A stretch of DNA of 14,259 bases from positions 1-14,259 of the forward strand of contig CAJPPS010000007.1 in NCBI GenBank assembly GCA_905372595.1, read 5' to 3'. Position 1 is the stretch's first letter. Each line of letters opens with the position of its first letter. Origin of the DNA: an uncultured Capnocytophaga sp. (GTDB lineage: Bacteria; Bacteroidota; Bacteroidia; Flavobacteriales; Flavobacteriaceae). Of the stretch, positions 7,200 through 14,168 are shown in pieces. The translations under genes and the position numbers were made by a program. Below the pieces are notes generated by a model. The model searched no databases and had not been told where the DNA came from. It worked only from the letters and a program-made list of their open reading frames with translations.

Positions 7200-8012
7200 T
7201 TAAAAAGAAAAATTAACAGACACCCCCAGAGAGTTTTGCCAGGGGTCATAGGTAGGAACTGCCCAGAAAGAACCTAATGTAGAGCGCTCTTGAGGGTTCT
7301 TATGAGGTTTTTCCTTATAGATATAAGGAAGGAGTAGGTAAGCTATCTTGGTAGAGAGGATTCCCACACCTGCCCCAGCGACTACATCGGATGCCCAATG
7401 CCTATTGTTATAGATACGAGAAAGCCCTACTGCGGTAGCTACCGTATAGCCTGTAATCCCTACCCATAGGTCTGTATCCTTATACTCCTGATAGAGCATC
7501 TCCACTCCTGTAAATACAAAAGCCGTATGCCCAGAGGGAAAGGAATTACGAGTAGAGCCATCTGGGCGGAGCTGTCGTACGGAATACTTGGTCGTATTAA
7601 CGAAAATGCCCATTAGGATATGTGCCGTAGCTCCTACCACCACCCTTTGCTTAAGGGTGTGCCTGGCTGGCATTCCTACATTAGGTAGGGCAAAGACAGC
7701 CGCTACAGGAAGATATTGTAGGTAATCATCTGCAGGGAAGCGCCCCTTGAGCTCATTGGTTACATAGTGCTGTAGCTTATGGTCAAAGCGGGAGTCAATA
7801 GAGGTAGCCCCACGTGCTATCAAGGCTAGGGGGATTACAAAAGATAGGGGCTTAATAGAAGTTTTCCTCCCCTTCCCCCCTAACGAATCAGGGGTATGTA
7901 CTACCTTAAGGGTATCTACCCCCTGTACAGAAAGGGTATCCGAGTACTGCCCCCACATAACACAGGGGAACCCAATGAGGAATATTAGAAGCCTCTTGTA
8001 TATCATTTCCAT
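7200..8012 (-). CDS. Exported PAP2-family phosphatase (lipid or isoprenoid phosphate)
   Basis: The ATG at 8012 gives a 270-aa protein with an N-terminal signal segment (MIYKRLLIFLIGFPCVMWGQ, cleavage before Q22 likely). All three PAP2 motifs are intact: KYSVRQLRP (K142, R149-P150), PSGHT (159-163), and SRIYNNRHWASD (S198-R199, H205, D209). The family removes phosphate from phosphatidate, undecaprenyl pyrophosphate or lipid A on the periplasmic side; the exact substrate cannot be told here. The protein ends in VSVNFSF, a short strand with terminal Phe reminiscent of outer-membrane protein ends, but one strand is not proof. An upstream extension to 8183 would add 57 residues unlike any signal peptide and would run through the promoter and into the divergent gene, so I rejected it. 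Confidence 0.9.
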   Translation of the reverse strand: MEMIYKRLLIFLIGFPCVMWGQYSDTLSVQGVDTLKVVHTPDSLGGKGRKTSIKPLSFVIPLALIARGATSIDSRFDHKLQHYVTNELKGRFPADDYLQYLPVAAVFALPNVGMPARHTLKQRVVVGATAHILMGIFVNTTKYSVRQLRPDGSTRNSFPSGHTAFVFTGVEMLYQEYKDTDLWVGITGYTVATAVGLSRIYNNRHWASDVVAGAGVGILSTKIAYLLLPYIYKEKPHKNPQERSTLGSFWAVPTYDPWQNSLGVSVNFSF

Positions 8013-8042
8013 TATACAAACTTTTTCTAGAATTGCAAGAGG

Positions 8043-8050
8043 CAAAGATA
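8043..8050 (-). promoter_or_regulatory. Bacteroidota -7 promoter box for the PAP2 gene
   Basis: On the minus strand this reads TATCTTTG (full match to TAnnTTTG), 30 nt before the ATG at 8012. It supports the short PAP2 start. It lies only 12 nt from the opposite-facing -7 box at 8063-8070, so the two promoters share sequence. Confidence 0.6.
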
Positions 8051-8062
8051 CTACTTTTTTTG

Positions 8063-8070
8063 TATTTTTG
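8063..8070 (+). promoter_or_regulatory. Bacteroidota -7 promoter box for the restriction-modification gene
   Basis: TATTTTTG matches TAnnTTTG and is followed by C, as often seen. It lies 32 nt before the ATG at 8103. The nearest upstream TTG (8033-8035) is 27 nt away, further than the usual 19-21 nt, so the -33 element is poor. Confidence 0.55.
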
Positions 8071-8102
8071 CTCCTGAAATCTTTTCTCTCCTTGATACAC
8101 CA

Positions 8103-10655
8103 ATGAAATACCAAAATATCCTCGAAGAAGAACTTAAGAACAAAGTTGCTACAGACTGGTTTGCGGGCTTTGATACCACCCAAATTCTAGGGAAAATAGA
8201 CTTTTCGGTGTTCCCTGAAAAAGGACACCTGTTCCACTCCATTCCACTGCTTTGGGCTGAAGCAAAAACCGGCAATTATGACACGGTTACGATGTTCGTA
8301 CAGCTGATTTTGACTATTGGCAAGGCGAAAACCTACCAACGAATGGTGCCTCCTGCCTTCTTAGGCGCTTTCGACTTTCAGAAATTCGCTTTCGTTCCTT
8401 ACGAGGCAATAGCCGATGTTTTTTCTATTAATGATTTCAATTGGAATGTAACCCCTTCTAATCACGAAAGCAAGGAATTTGCCCTACTTAAAACCCGTAT
8501 AGAAGCCCAACTCAAGGAGAATGCCTATTGGTTCGATTTTGAAAAGGACGCTAAGGAACTGCGCTATTTTATTGAACATAATGTAAAGGAAGCCACCAAC
8601 AAGGCAAAACAACCCATTGATAAGAATAATTTTGTCTCTATCTATCTGAGGTGGCTGGAGGTTGTCAAGCCTATTATCCAAACCAATTGGGAGGCGCTAA
8701 AGAAGAAAGATATCTTGGATTGTGACTTCTACTTAGCAGACCTTTTCGTAGATGACAAGGGTACAGAGACGATTACTGACGATACCGCCTTGTATGAAAA
8801 TCTTTTTGTTCTTTTTGAAAACCAAGGCTATACTATTCGGCAGGAAAACCTAAAGAACATACAGGGGTTTGATAGTAGCTTTGACGCTCTGATTCGTATC
8901 AAGGACAAGGAGACCTACCAGAACTTCTGGAAGCTGTATAAGCGTCCGCCCCAGAGTGATTACCACGATTACATTATCGAACGGAGGGAGCTCCTAGTAG
9001 ATCAAGATGTACGTGAGCGCAAAGGAGCTTTCTTCACCCCGCGCCAATGGGTAGCCCTCTCTCAGCAATACCTTACTGACTATCTCGGTGAAAATTGGCA
9101 AGAGGAATACTATGTATGGGATTGCGCCGCAGGAACAGGTAACCTCCTAGCAGGGCTTACCAATAAGTACCGTATCTTTGCCTCCACCCTTGACCAAGCC
9201 GATGTAAATGTAATGCACGAACGTATCCAGCACGGCGCCAACCTCTTGGATAACCATATTTTCCAGTTTGATTTCCTGAATGATGAGTTTATTCCCCAAA
9301 GAGAAGGAGGTAAGCTCCCTGATACCCTTTTTGACATTATCACCAATGAAGAGAAACTCAAAAAATTAGTTATTTATATCAATCCTCCTTATGCAGAGGC
9401 AGGAAATTCTAGGCAAAGAACTGGTACAGGGGAAAACAAGGCTGGCACAGCCATTGGGAATCGCACCTATGAAAAATATAAAGAACTTATAAAGAAAGCC
9501 AGCAATGAGCTCTTCGCGCAGTTTTTGATCCGAATTTACAAGGAAATCCCTACCTGTAAGATTGCAGAATTTTCAACTTTGAAAATTCTGCAATCTGCCA
9601 ACTTCTCGGATTTCAGAAAAATCTATCGAGCGAAGCTCGAAAAAATTTTTATTGTTCCAGCAGATACTTTTGATAATGTGAAAGGACAATTCCCCATTGG
9701 TTTTAAAATATGGGATAACAGCAAAGAAGAAGAGTTTAATAAAATTATTAGTCCTGCTTATATTTATGAAAAAGGACAAATAAAATTAGACAGTATTGAA
9801 ACTATTACTCTTCCAGAAACTCATATAAATAAATGGATTGTACAGTTCAAGAACAATGAAATCAACAAAATAGGAACACTTATAACTGATGTAGGTGATT
9901 TTCAGAATCAGAACCAAGTATATTTATTTAATGATAATAAGCCTATAAAAGGTCACAAAATAATAATTCCTATCCTCAAAACTAATCTGATAGCTTCCTG
10001 TACCTATTTTTCGGTAAGACATTGTATTAATGCTACTTGGAAAAATGATAGAAAACAATTTGAAATCCCCAAAGACGGCTGGCAGGAAGACAAAGATTTT
10101 CAAACCAACTGCCTTGCCTATACGCTGTTTCACGGGCAAAACCGTATCTCAGCATCTCAATACCTAAGCAATGAAGAAAAAACGCCGGCGGAGACACTGT
10201 ATAATCATTGGATACCTTTTAGAGAAGAGGAGGTGGGTGCCCCTACCCTCTTTGCCAGCCACTTTATGACGGATTTTATGGCGGGCAAGCTAGGTCAGAA
10301 AGAGGCTCCAACCCAAGAACACAATCTCTTTACCCTTGCCGGAGAAGAAAATCCTAAGCAAGAATATAGTTCTTTTGTCCCTAAGGAGCCCTTGCAGTTT
10401 ACCCCTCAGGCGCAGGCGGTATTTGAGGCAGGCAAAGCCCTCTGGCAGTACTACTTCTCCCAGCCTAAGGTAAATGTAAATGCCTCCTTATATGATATAC
10501 GCGAATACTTCCAAGGACGCAATGAGAAAGGGAAGATGAACAACAAGAGTACTGACGAGCGGTATAATACCCTTATAGGGAACTTACGTGAAGCTCTTGG
10601 GGTACTCGCTCAGGAGATAGAAGTACAGGTGTATGCCTATGGCTTCTTGTTATAA
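8103..10655 (+). CDS. Probable type IIG restriction-modification enzyme (fused nuclease and adenine-N6 methyltransferase)
   Basis: This 850-aa protein has the class I adenine-N6 methyltransferase motifs: RERKGAFFTP (304-313, motif X region), WDCAAGTGNLL (339-349, SAM-binding motif I) and INPPY (426-430, catalytic motif IV), followed by IAEFSTLKILQ and VPADTFDNVKGQFPIGFKIW, which resemble other N6-adenine enzymes of the Eco57I/type IIG kind. Near the N-terminus, KIDFSVF (D33) and WAEAKTG (E53-A-K55) fit a PD-(D/E)xK nuclease core, so cutting and methylation may be in one chain. No separate nuclease or specificity gene is adjacent, which agrees with that reading. The C-terminal third (about 540-850) should hold the target-recognition domain; about 513-656 is more AT-rich than its flanks. 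If the nuclease signature is wrong, it is an orphan methyltransferase. Recognition site unknown. Confidence 0.8.
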   Translation: MKYQNILEEELKNKVATDWFAGFDTTQILGKIDFSVFPEKGHLFHSIPLLWAEAKTGNYDTVTMFVQLILTIGKAKTYQRMVPPAFLGAFDFQKFAFVPYEAIADVFSINDFNWNVTPSNHESKEFALLKTRIEAQLKENAYWFDFEKDAKELRYFIEHNVKEATNKAKQPIDKNNFVSIYLRWLEVVKPIIQTNWEALKKKDILDCDFYLADLFVDDKGTETITDDTALYENLFVLFENQGYTIRQENLKNIQGFDSSFDALIRIKDKETYQNFWKLYKRPPQSDYHDYIIERRELLVDQDVRERKGAFFTPRQWVALSQQYLTDYLGENWQEEYYVWDCAAGTGNLLAGLTNKYRIFASTLDQADVNVMHERIQHGANLLDNHIFQFDFLNDEFIPQREGGKLPDTLFDIITNEEKLKKLVIYINPPYAEAGNSRQRTGTGENKAGTAIGNRTYEKYKELIKKASNELFAQFLIRIYKEIPTCKIAEFSTLKILQSANFSDFRKIYRAKLEKIFIVPADTFDNVKGQFPIGFKIWDNSKEEEFNKIISPAYIYEKGQIKLDSIETITLPETHINKWIVQFKNNEINKIGTLITDVGDFQNQNQVYLFNDNKPIKGHKIIIPILKTNLIASCTYFSVRHCINATWKNDRKQFEIPKDGWQEDKDFQTNCLAYTLFHGQNRISASQYLSNEEKTPAETLYNHWIPFREEEVGAPTLFASHFMTDFMAGKLGQKEAPTQEHNLFTLAGEENPKQEYSSFVPKEPLQFTPQAQAVFEAGKALWQYYFSQPKVNVNASLYDIREYFQGRNEKGKMNNKSTDERYNTLIGNLREALGVLAQEIEVQVYAYGFLL
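9559..9596. repeat. 38-bp near-perfect palindrome inside the restriction-modification gene
   Basis: Arms at 9559-9576 and 9579-9596 are exact reverse complements (18 bp each: AGATTGCAGAATTTTCAA on the left), separated by CT. It codes for about residues 486-498 (IAEFSTLKILQ region) and sits just before the AT-rich part of the gene. Confidence 0.9.
9626..9650. repeat. Short hairpin with A/T run inside the restriction-modification gene
   Basis: TCGAGC (9626-9631) pairs with GCTCGA (9635-9640) around GAA and is followed by AAAAATTTTT. It resembles a terminator but lies within an open reading frame, 30 nt after the 38-bp palindrome. It may simply be coding sequence. Confidence 0.6.
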
Positions 10656-11084
10656 GCCTGTACTGCCATAGCCTCCTGTACCCCGCTGGGTAGTATCAAG
10701 GGTATCCACAAGCTGCCATTCAAGGGTTTCGTGGCGGGCAATCACCATCTGAGCAATGCGTTCGCCATCCTTGATGACAAAATCTTCCTCAGAGAGGTTG
10801 ATAAGTAACACCGAAATTTCCCCTCGGTAGTCCGCATCAATAGTACCTGGGGAGTTCAGTACGGTAATACCGTGCTTAAGGGCAAGCCCAGAACGGGGTC
10901 TTACCTGTGCTTCCACTCCTTTGGGAAGAGCGATAAATAAGCCTGTAGGAATCAGCTTGCGTTCGAGAGGTTTTAGAGTAATAGGTTCGGGAAGTACAGC
11001 ACGGAGGTCTACCCCTGCTGATTGTTCTGTTTGGTACTCAGGCAGTGGGTGTCCTGAGCGGTTGATAACGGATACTTTAAGCAT
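10650..11084 (-). CDS. dut: Deoxyuridine 5'-triphosphate nucleotidohydrolase (dUTPase)
   Basis: This 144-aa protein has all five motifs of the homotrimeric dUTPase family: AGVDLRA (23-29), RPRSGLA (62-68), GTIDADYRGE (80-89), GERIAQMV (107-114) and RGTGGYGSTG (134-143). It hydrolyses dUTP to dUMP and pyrophosphate, keeping uracil out of DNA and feeding thymidylate synthesis. The ATG at 11084 gives the usual length; a TTG at 11096 could add four residues but is less likely, as it lies close to the expected transcription start of the promoter at 11108-11139. The 3' end overlaps the convergent restriction-modification gene by 6 nt. Confidence 0.95.
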   Translation of the reverse strand: MLKVSVINRSGHPLPEYQTEQSAGVDLRAVLPEPITLKPLERKLIPTGLFIALPKGVEAQVRPRSGLALKHGITVLNSPGTIDADYRGEISVLLINLSEEDFVIKDGERIAQMVIARHETLEWQLVDTLDTTQRGTGGYGSTGL

Positions 11085-11107
11085 TATAGCCTTCAATTAT
11101 TCGCTTG

Positions 11108-11139
11108 CAAAGATACGACGGCAAATAACAAAAAACAAA
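11108..11139 (-). promoter_or_regulatory. Promoter of dut (-33 TTTG, -7 TATCTTTG)
   Basis: On the minus strand, TTTG (complement of 11136-11139) is followed after 20 nt by TATCTTTG (complement of 11108-11115). This is the best promoter match in the window to the Bacteroidota consensus TTTG-N19-21-TAnnTTTG. The ATG at 11084 lies 23 nt downstream, so dut can be expressed apart from the flippase and gpsA. Confidence 0.75.
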
Positions 11140-11371
11140 TTTTTAGCCGTTAAACAGAAGATAATTATTTGTTGTGAAGTGTTAAGGCACCAGCCAAACT
11201 CTCTTTCTCAGCCTGTAGCAGGCTTCTCCTATAAAGAATTTCAATAAACTTGGTTGAATATCTAGTTTCAGCACCGGCTTTTTTCTCTTAGACAGGCTTT
11301 TTTTACCCTCTTCTCCATTTCTTTACTTAGGACACTATTCTTTGTTAAAAGCTAAAATTTCCTAGAATAAA
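11140..11371. other. Gene-free gap between flippase and dut
   Basis: I see no gene. A 6-bp hairpin AGCCTG-TAG-CAGGCT sits at 11210-11224 without a T-run on either strand, so no convincing terminator for the flippase is visible. Sequence CTTCTCCTATAAAGAA (11223-11238) faintly recalls the repeat core at 13894-13908, but nothing else around it aligns. Confidence 0.5.
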
Positions 11372-12817
11372 TTAGCTTCTACCTGTACGGATTTGCTTCC
11401 TAAGGTAGCCAAATGCTAGCACAGCATAGCTTATCAAGCACAAGGTACCTATATAGAGGTTCCGCTGAAAGCCATAAAAGACCATCGCTGAGAGGAGTAC
11501 TGCCAAGAGTAAGAACCCCCATACACCCTTTCCGTAAGGGACAGGATACTTATACTGCCCTACCCAATAGGAAATAAGCATCATTCCAGCATAAGCTAGG
11601 AGGGTCGCTACTGCTGCTCCAAGGTATCCTATTGCAGGGATTAGGGTGAGGTTAGCTACAATGGTAATCCCGCCACCGATCACTGAAATAATCGCCCCCC
11701 AATGGGTTCTATCGGTAACCTTATACCATACGGACATACTGTGATAAATCCCCAAGCAGAGGTTTGCCAAGAGGATAAAAGGGACTATCTGGAGTCCCTC
11801 CCAATAGGCTTGGTTAGGAATCAGGAGCCACTTAAGCAAGTCTATATATACACAAACGAACAGAAGAATCCCCCCTGAGAAAATAGTGAAGTAGGTAGTT
11901 ACCTTGGCATAGGTCGTAGGCGCCTTCTTATCCGAAGCTGAAGAAAAGAAAAAAGGTTCTACCCCAAGCTTATAGGCGGTAATGAATAGAGTCATAAAAA
12001 CCCCCATTTTATAGCAACCAGCATACATCCCTACCACCGTATCAGCTTCCCCAGCAGGGTAAAGCATACGGATAAAAATACGATCAAAAGCTTCATTGAC
12101 AGAGAAAGCTATCCCTGCAATCAGTACAGGAAAAGCATACCTAAAGAGCTTCTTCCACAGGGCATAGTCCCAGCAGAGCCCTATTTTCCTATACAAGGGC
12201 AATACAACCGCTAAGGTAAAGGCACTTGCTATAAGATTAGCTAGGAATATATATTGGGTATTATCAGTAAAGGTAAGTACCTCAGGGAGCTTATCCTGCT
12301 GGGCAAGCCTAGGAAAATAGAGCAGAAAGAGCAAGTTCAACCCTAGGTTCAGGGTTACATTGGCTATCTTGATAGAGGCATATCTCAAGGACTTCCCTTC
12401 ATTACGATACCAAGCAAAAGGAATAGCTACCAAGGTATCCAACGCAAGTATCCAAACCGCATATTTTATATATATAACAGGGTAATCCAATAGGGTCGCG
12501 ATAGTCTCTGCCCCTACCAAAGATACACACAAGAACCCCATCGTAGTAACCAGCAAAGAGGTCAAGGTAGTAGCTGCTACCCTACGAGGGTCTTCTTCGC
12601 GATTCATAAACCTAAAGAAAGTAGTCTCCATCCCATAAGTAAGGAGTACATTCCCCAGAATCATATAAGCAAAGAGTCCTTGATAAACCCCATATTGCTC
12701 TTGCGTAAGGGTACTCCCTTGGGTATGCAGAGGAGTCAATAGGAGGTTAAGCACCCTTGGTAGCACTGTCGCTAAGCCATAGATGGCTGTATGACGAATA
12801 AGATGACTGATTTTCAA
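11372..12817 (-). CDS. Polytopic flippase of the MOP superfamily (oligosaccharide/polysaccharide export, Wzx-like)
   Basis: This 481-aa protein has about 12-14 hydrophobic helices and begins with a positively charged start leading into helix 1 (KISHLIRHTAIYGLATVLP), followed by LNLLLTPLHT and a loop with QYGVYQGLFAYM, a pattern typical of oligosaccharide flippases. Such proteins move undecaprenyl-linked or other glycan lipids across the inner membrane; the cargo is not deducible, and a MurJ-like lipid II role is possible but less likely by sequence feel. The start is TTG at 12817: an in-frame stop lies just upstream and the first in-frame ATG falls about 50 residues later, inside a helix, so TTG is needed to keep the conserved N-terminus. 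It follows gpsA by 13 nt, forming an operon. Confidence 0.88.
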   Translation of the reverse strand: MKISHLIRHTAIYGLATVLPRVLNLLLTPLHTQGSTLTQEQYGVYQGLFAYMILGNVLLTYGMETTFFRFMNREEDPRRVAATTLTSLLVTTMGFLCVSLVGAETIATLLDYPVIYIKYAVWILALDTLVAIPFAWYRNEGKSLRYASIKIANVTLNLGLNLLFLLYFPRLAQQDKLPEVLTFTDNTQYIFLANLIASAFTLAVVLPLYRKIGLCWDYALWKKLFRYAFPVLIAGIAFSVNEAFDRIFIRMLYPAGEADTVVGMYAGCYKMGVFMTLFITAYKLGVEPFFFSSASDKKAPTTYAKVTTYFTIFSGGILLFVCVYIDLLKWLLIPNQAYWEGLQIVPFILLANLCLGIYHSMSVWYKVTDRTHWGAIISVIGGGITIVANLTLIPAIGYLGAAVATLLAYAGMMLISYWVGQYKYPVPYGKGVWGFLLLAVLLSAMVFYGFQRNLYIGTLCLISYAVLAFGYLRKQIRTGRS

Positions 12818-12830
12818 AGTTCTATTAGTC

Positions 12831-13832
12831 TTAATCCATTAGTTCAGTGAGCTTTAAGAAGGTAGTTCTCACTTGTTTTTTGCCATAGAGTACCCCATAG
12901 ACCGCGTCCAAGATAGGTGTGTAAGCAGGTGAGGGCTGTCCTTGGTTGATTTTGAAGGCATTTTCCACCGCATAATAACCTTCAGCAACCATAGACATTT
13001 CCATAAAGGCGCTTTTTACAGAATAGCCCTTTCCAATCATATTTCCAAAGGTACGGTTACGGCTAAAAAGAGAGTAGCCCGTAACGAGTAGGTCGCCTAA
13101 GTAGGCCGATTGGTTGATGTCCCTCTCCAGCGGATAGATGGCATCTACATAGCGCTTCATTTCCCGAATGGCGTTACTCATCAGTACCGCTTGGAAGTTA
13201 TCGCCATAACCGAGTCCGTGGGCTATCCCTGCTGCAATAGCGTAAATATTTTTGAGCATCGCCCCGTACTCAACCCCAATGATATCCTTGCTAATATGAG
13301 TGCGTATAAAAGAGCCTGAAAGCACCTCCGCCATTGTTGCTGCCGTATCCAGATGGGTACAAGCTACCGTGAGGTAAGAAAGCCGTTCCAGAGCGACCTC
13401 CTCAGCGTGACAAGGACCCGTAATTACGCCTATCTGAGCCGAAGGCACCTGATAATGCTCCATCAGAAAATCACCGACAATTTGCCCTGTTTGTGGCACA
13501 ATTCCCTTAATAGCGGAGAAAACAATCTTATCTGAAAGAGAGATGGAAAGCTTCTTGAGTTCATCAGCAAGGAAAGCCGAAGGAATCACGAAAATAAGAT
13601 AATCTGCCTGCGCAACTGCTTGATTGATATCCGAAGTGAGGTGTAGTTTCTCTGTATGTAGTTCTACCGAAGAGAGGTAGTTAGGATTGTGCTTATAAGT
13701 CTGTATATGCTCAATAGCACGTTCATTATGCATATACCAATAGATGGTAGAGAGATTCTCCGAGAGCATTTTCACAATTGCCGTCGCCCAACTCCCTCCT
13801 CCAAGTACTGCGTATTTTATTGTATTTTCCAT
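12831..13832 (-). CDS. gpsA: Glycerol-3-phosphate dehydrogenase [NAD(P)+]
   Basis: This 333-aa cytoplasmic enzyme reduces dihydroxyacetone phosphate to sn-glycerol 3-phosphate, the backbone for membrane phospholipids. Seen: the dinucleotide-binding start YAVLGGGSWATAIVKM (7-22), VIPSAFL (81-87), SAIKG (105-109), GPCHAEEVA (138-146), the catalytic lysine K193 in MLKNIYAIAAGIAHGLGYGDN, and SRNRTFG (256-262). The second glycine-loop position reads SWATA where many homologues have SWGTA, a small change. It starts at ATG 13832 and precedes the flippase by 13 nt, so the two are likely cotranscribed from a promoter in the region to the right. Confidence 0.96.
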   Translation of the reverse strand: MENTIKYAVLGGGSWATAIVKMLSENLSTIYWYMHNERAIEHIQTYKHNPNYLSSVELHTEKLHLTSDINQAVAQADYLIFVIPSAFLADELKKLSISLSDKIVFSAIKGIVPQTGQIVGDFLMEHYQVPSAQIGVITGPCHAEEVALERLSYLTVACTHLDTAATMAEVLSGSFIRTHISKDIIGVEYGAMLKNIYAIAAGIAHGLGYGDNFQAVLMSNAIREMKRYVDAIYPLERDINQSAYLGDLLVTGYSLFSRNRTFGNMIGKGYSVKSAFMEMSMVAEGYYAVENAFKINQGQPSPAYTPILDAVYGVLYGKKQVRTTFLKLTELMD

Positions 13833-14028
13833 TTATTATTCTGTTATTATGGCATATAGAAAGCTATAATCATTCCCTTGCCGAAGCTTGTAACTTCCTT
13901 ATAAAGAGCTAAAGCCTTTACTTAACCATAGGCACAAGGCACAAACTCACATCAGTGAGAGAGTCCGCCTGATCAAAATCTATATTTAACTGATTTAAAG
14001 GTAATTAAGCACAGCAAAGAATGTAGAG
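13833..14028 (-). other. Long gpsA leader, non-coding, containing a diverged repeat
   Basis: I see no ORF of note on either strand. If transcription starts from the box at 14029-14036, the leader would be nearly 190 nt and include the repeat copy at 13871-13945 and a small hairpin CTCAC-ATCA-GTGAG (13946-13959). Confidence 0.45.
13871..13945 (-). repeat. Diverged copy of the 6277-6646 repeat, upstream of gpsA
   Basis: On the minus strand this reads CTTGTGCCTA (complement of 13929-13938), 18 nt, then AGCTCTTTATAAGGAAG (complement of 13894-13910). Copy 3 in the tandem tract has CTTGTGCCTA, also 18 nt, then AGCTCTTTTTACTAAGGAAG. The shared words in the same order and spacing indicate common origin. 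Confidence 0.65.
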
Positions 14029-14062
14029 CAAAGTTACAAAAAATTCTTGAAGTATCATCAAA
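14029..14062 (-). promoter_or_regulatory. Candidate promoter reading towards gpsA
   Basis: On the minus strand, TTTG (complement of 14059-14062) is followed after 22 nt by TAACTTTG (complement of 14029-14036), then C. It fits the Bacteroidota pattern with slightly long spacing. It lies about 197 nt before the gpsA start, between the two diverged repeat copies. Confidence 0.5.
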
Positions 14063-14098
14063 TTTCTTCGGAAATAAACTCTCATTGGTGCTTGTCAC

Positions 14099-14168
14099 CA
14101 TTTCTTCCTTTTGAGTTGGTAACTCCCTTACAAAGAACCCAAGTCACTGCTAATTGAGCACAAAGAGC
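14099..14168 (-). repeat. Second diverged repeat copy in the same region
   Basis: On the plus strand GGTAACTCCCTTACAAAGAA (14118-14137) aligns with TGTAACTTCCTTATAAAGAG (13889-13908), and similarity extends for about 70 nt, including CATT at the left end and GCACAA at the right. It is more distant from the tandem tract than the 13871 copy. Confidence 0.5.

Noticed and set aside
8013..8183. N-terminal extension of the PAP2 phosphatase to 8183
   Set aside because: It would cross the promoter, overlap the start of the divergent gene by 81 nt and place the signal peptide in the interior.
9559..9650. Terminator or insertion-sequence end inside the restriction-modification gene
   Set aside because: The reading frame is continuous through the palindrome and the small hairpin, with conserved methyltransferase sequence on both sides, and no target duplication is seen.
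11210..11224. Terminator of the flippase gene
   Set aside because: The AGCCTG/CAGGCT hairpin has no T-run on the minus strand and lies about 150 nt past the stop codon.
11181..11250. Sixth copy of the dispersed repeat
   Set aside because: Only CTTCTCCTATAAAGAA resembles the core; the CTTGTGCCTA word is not found at the expected distance.
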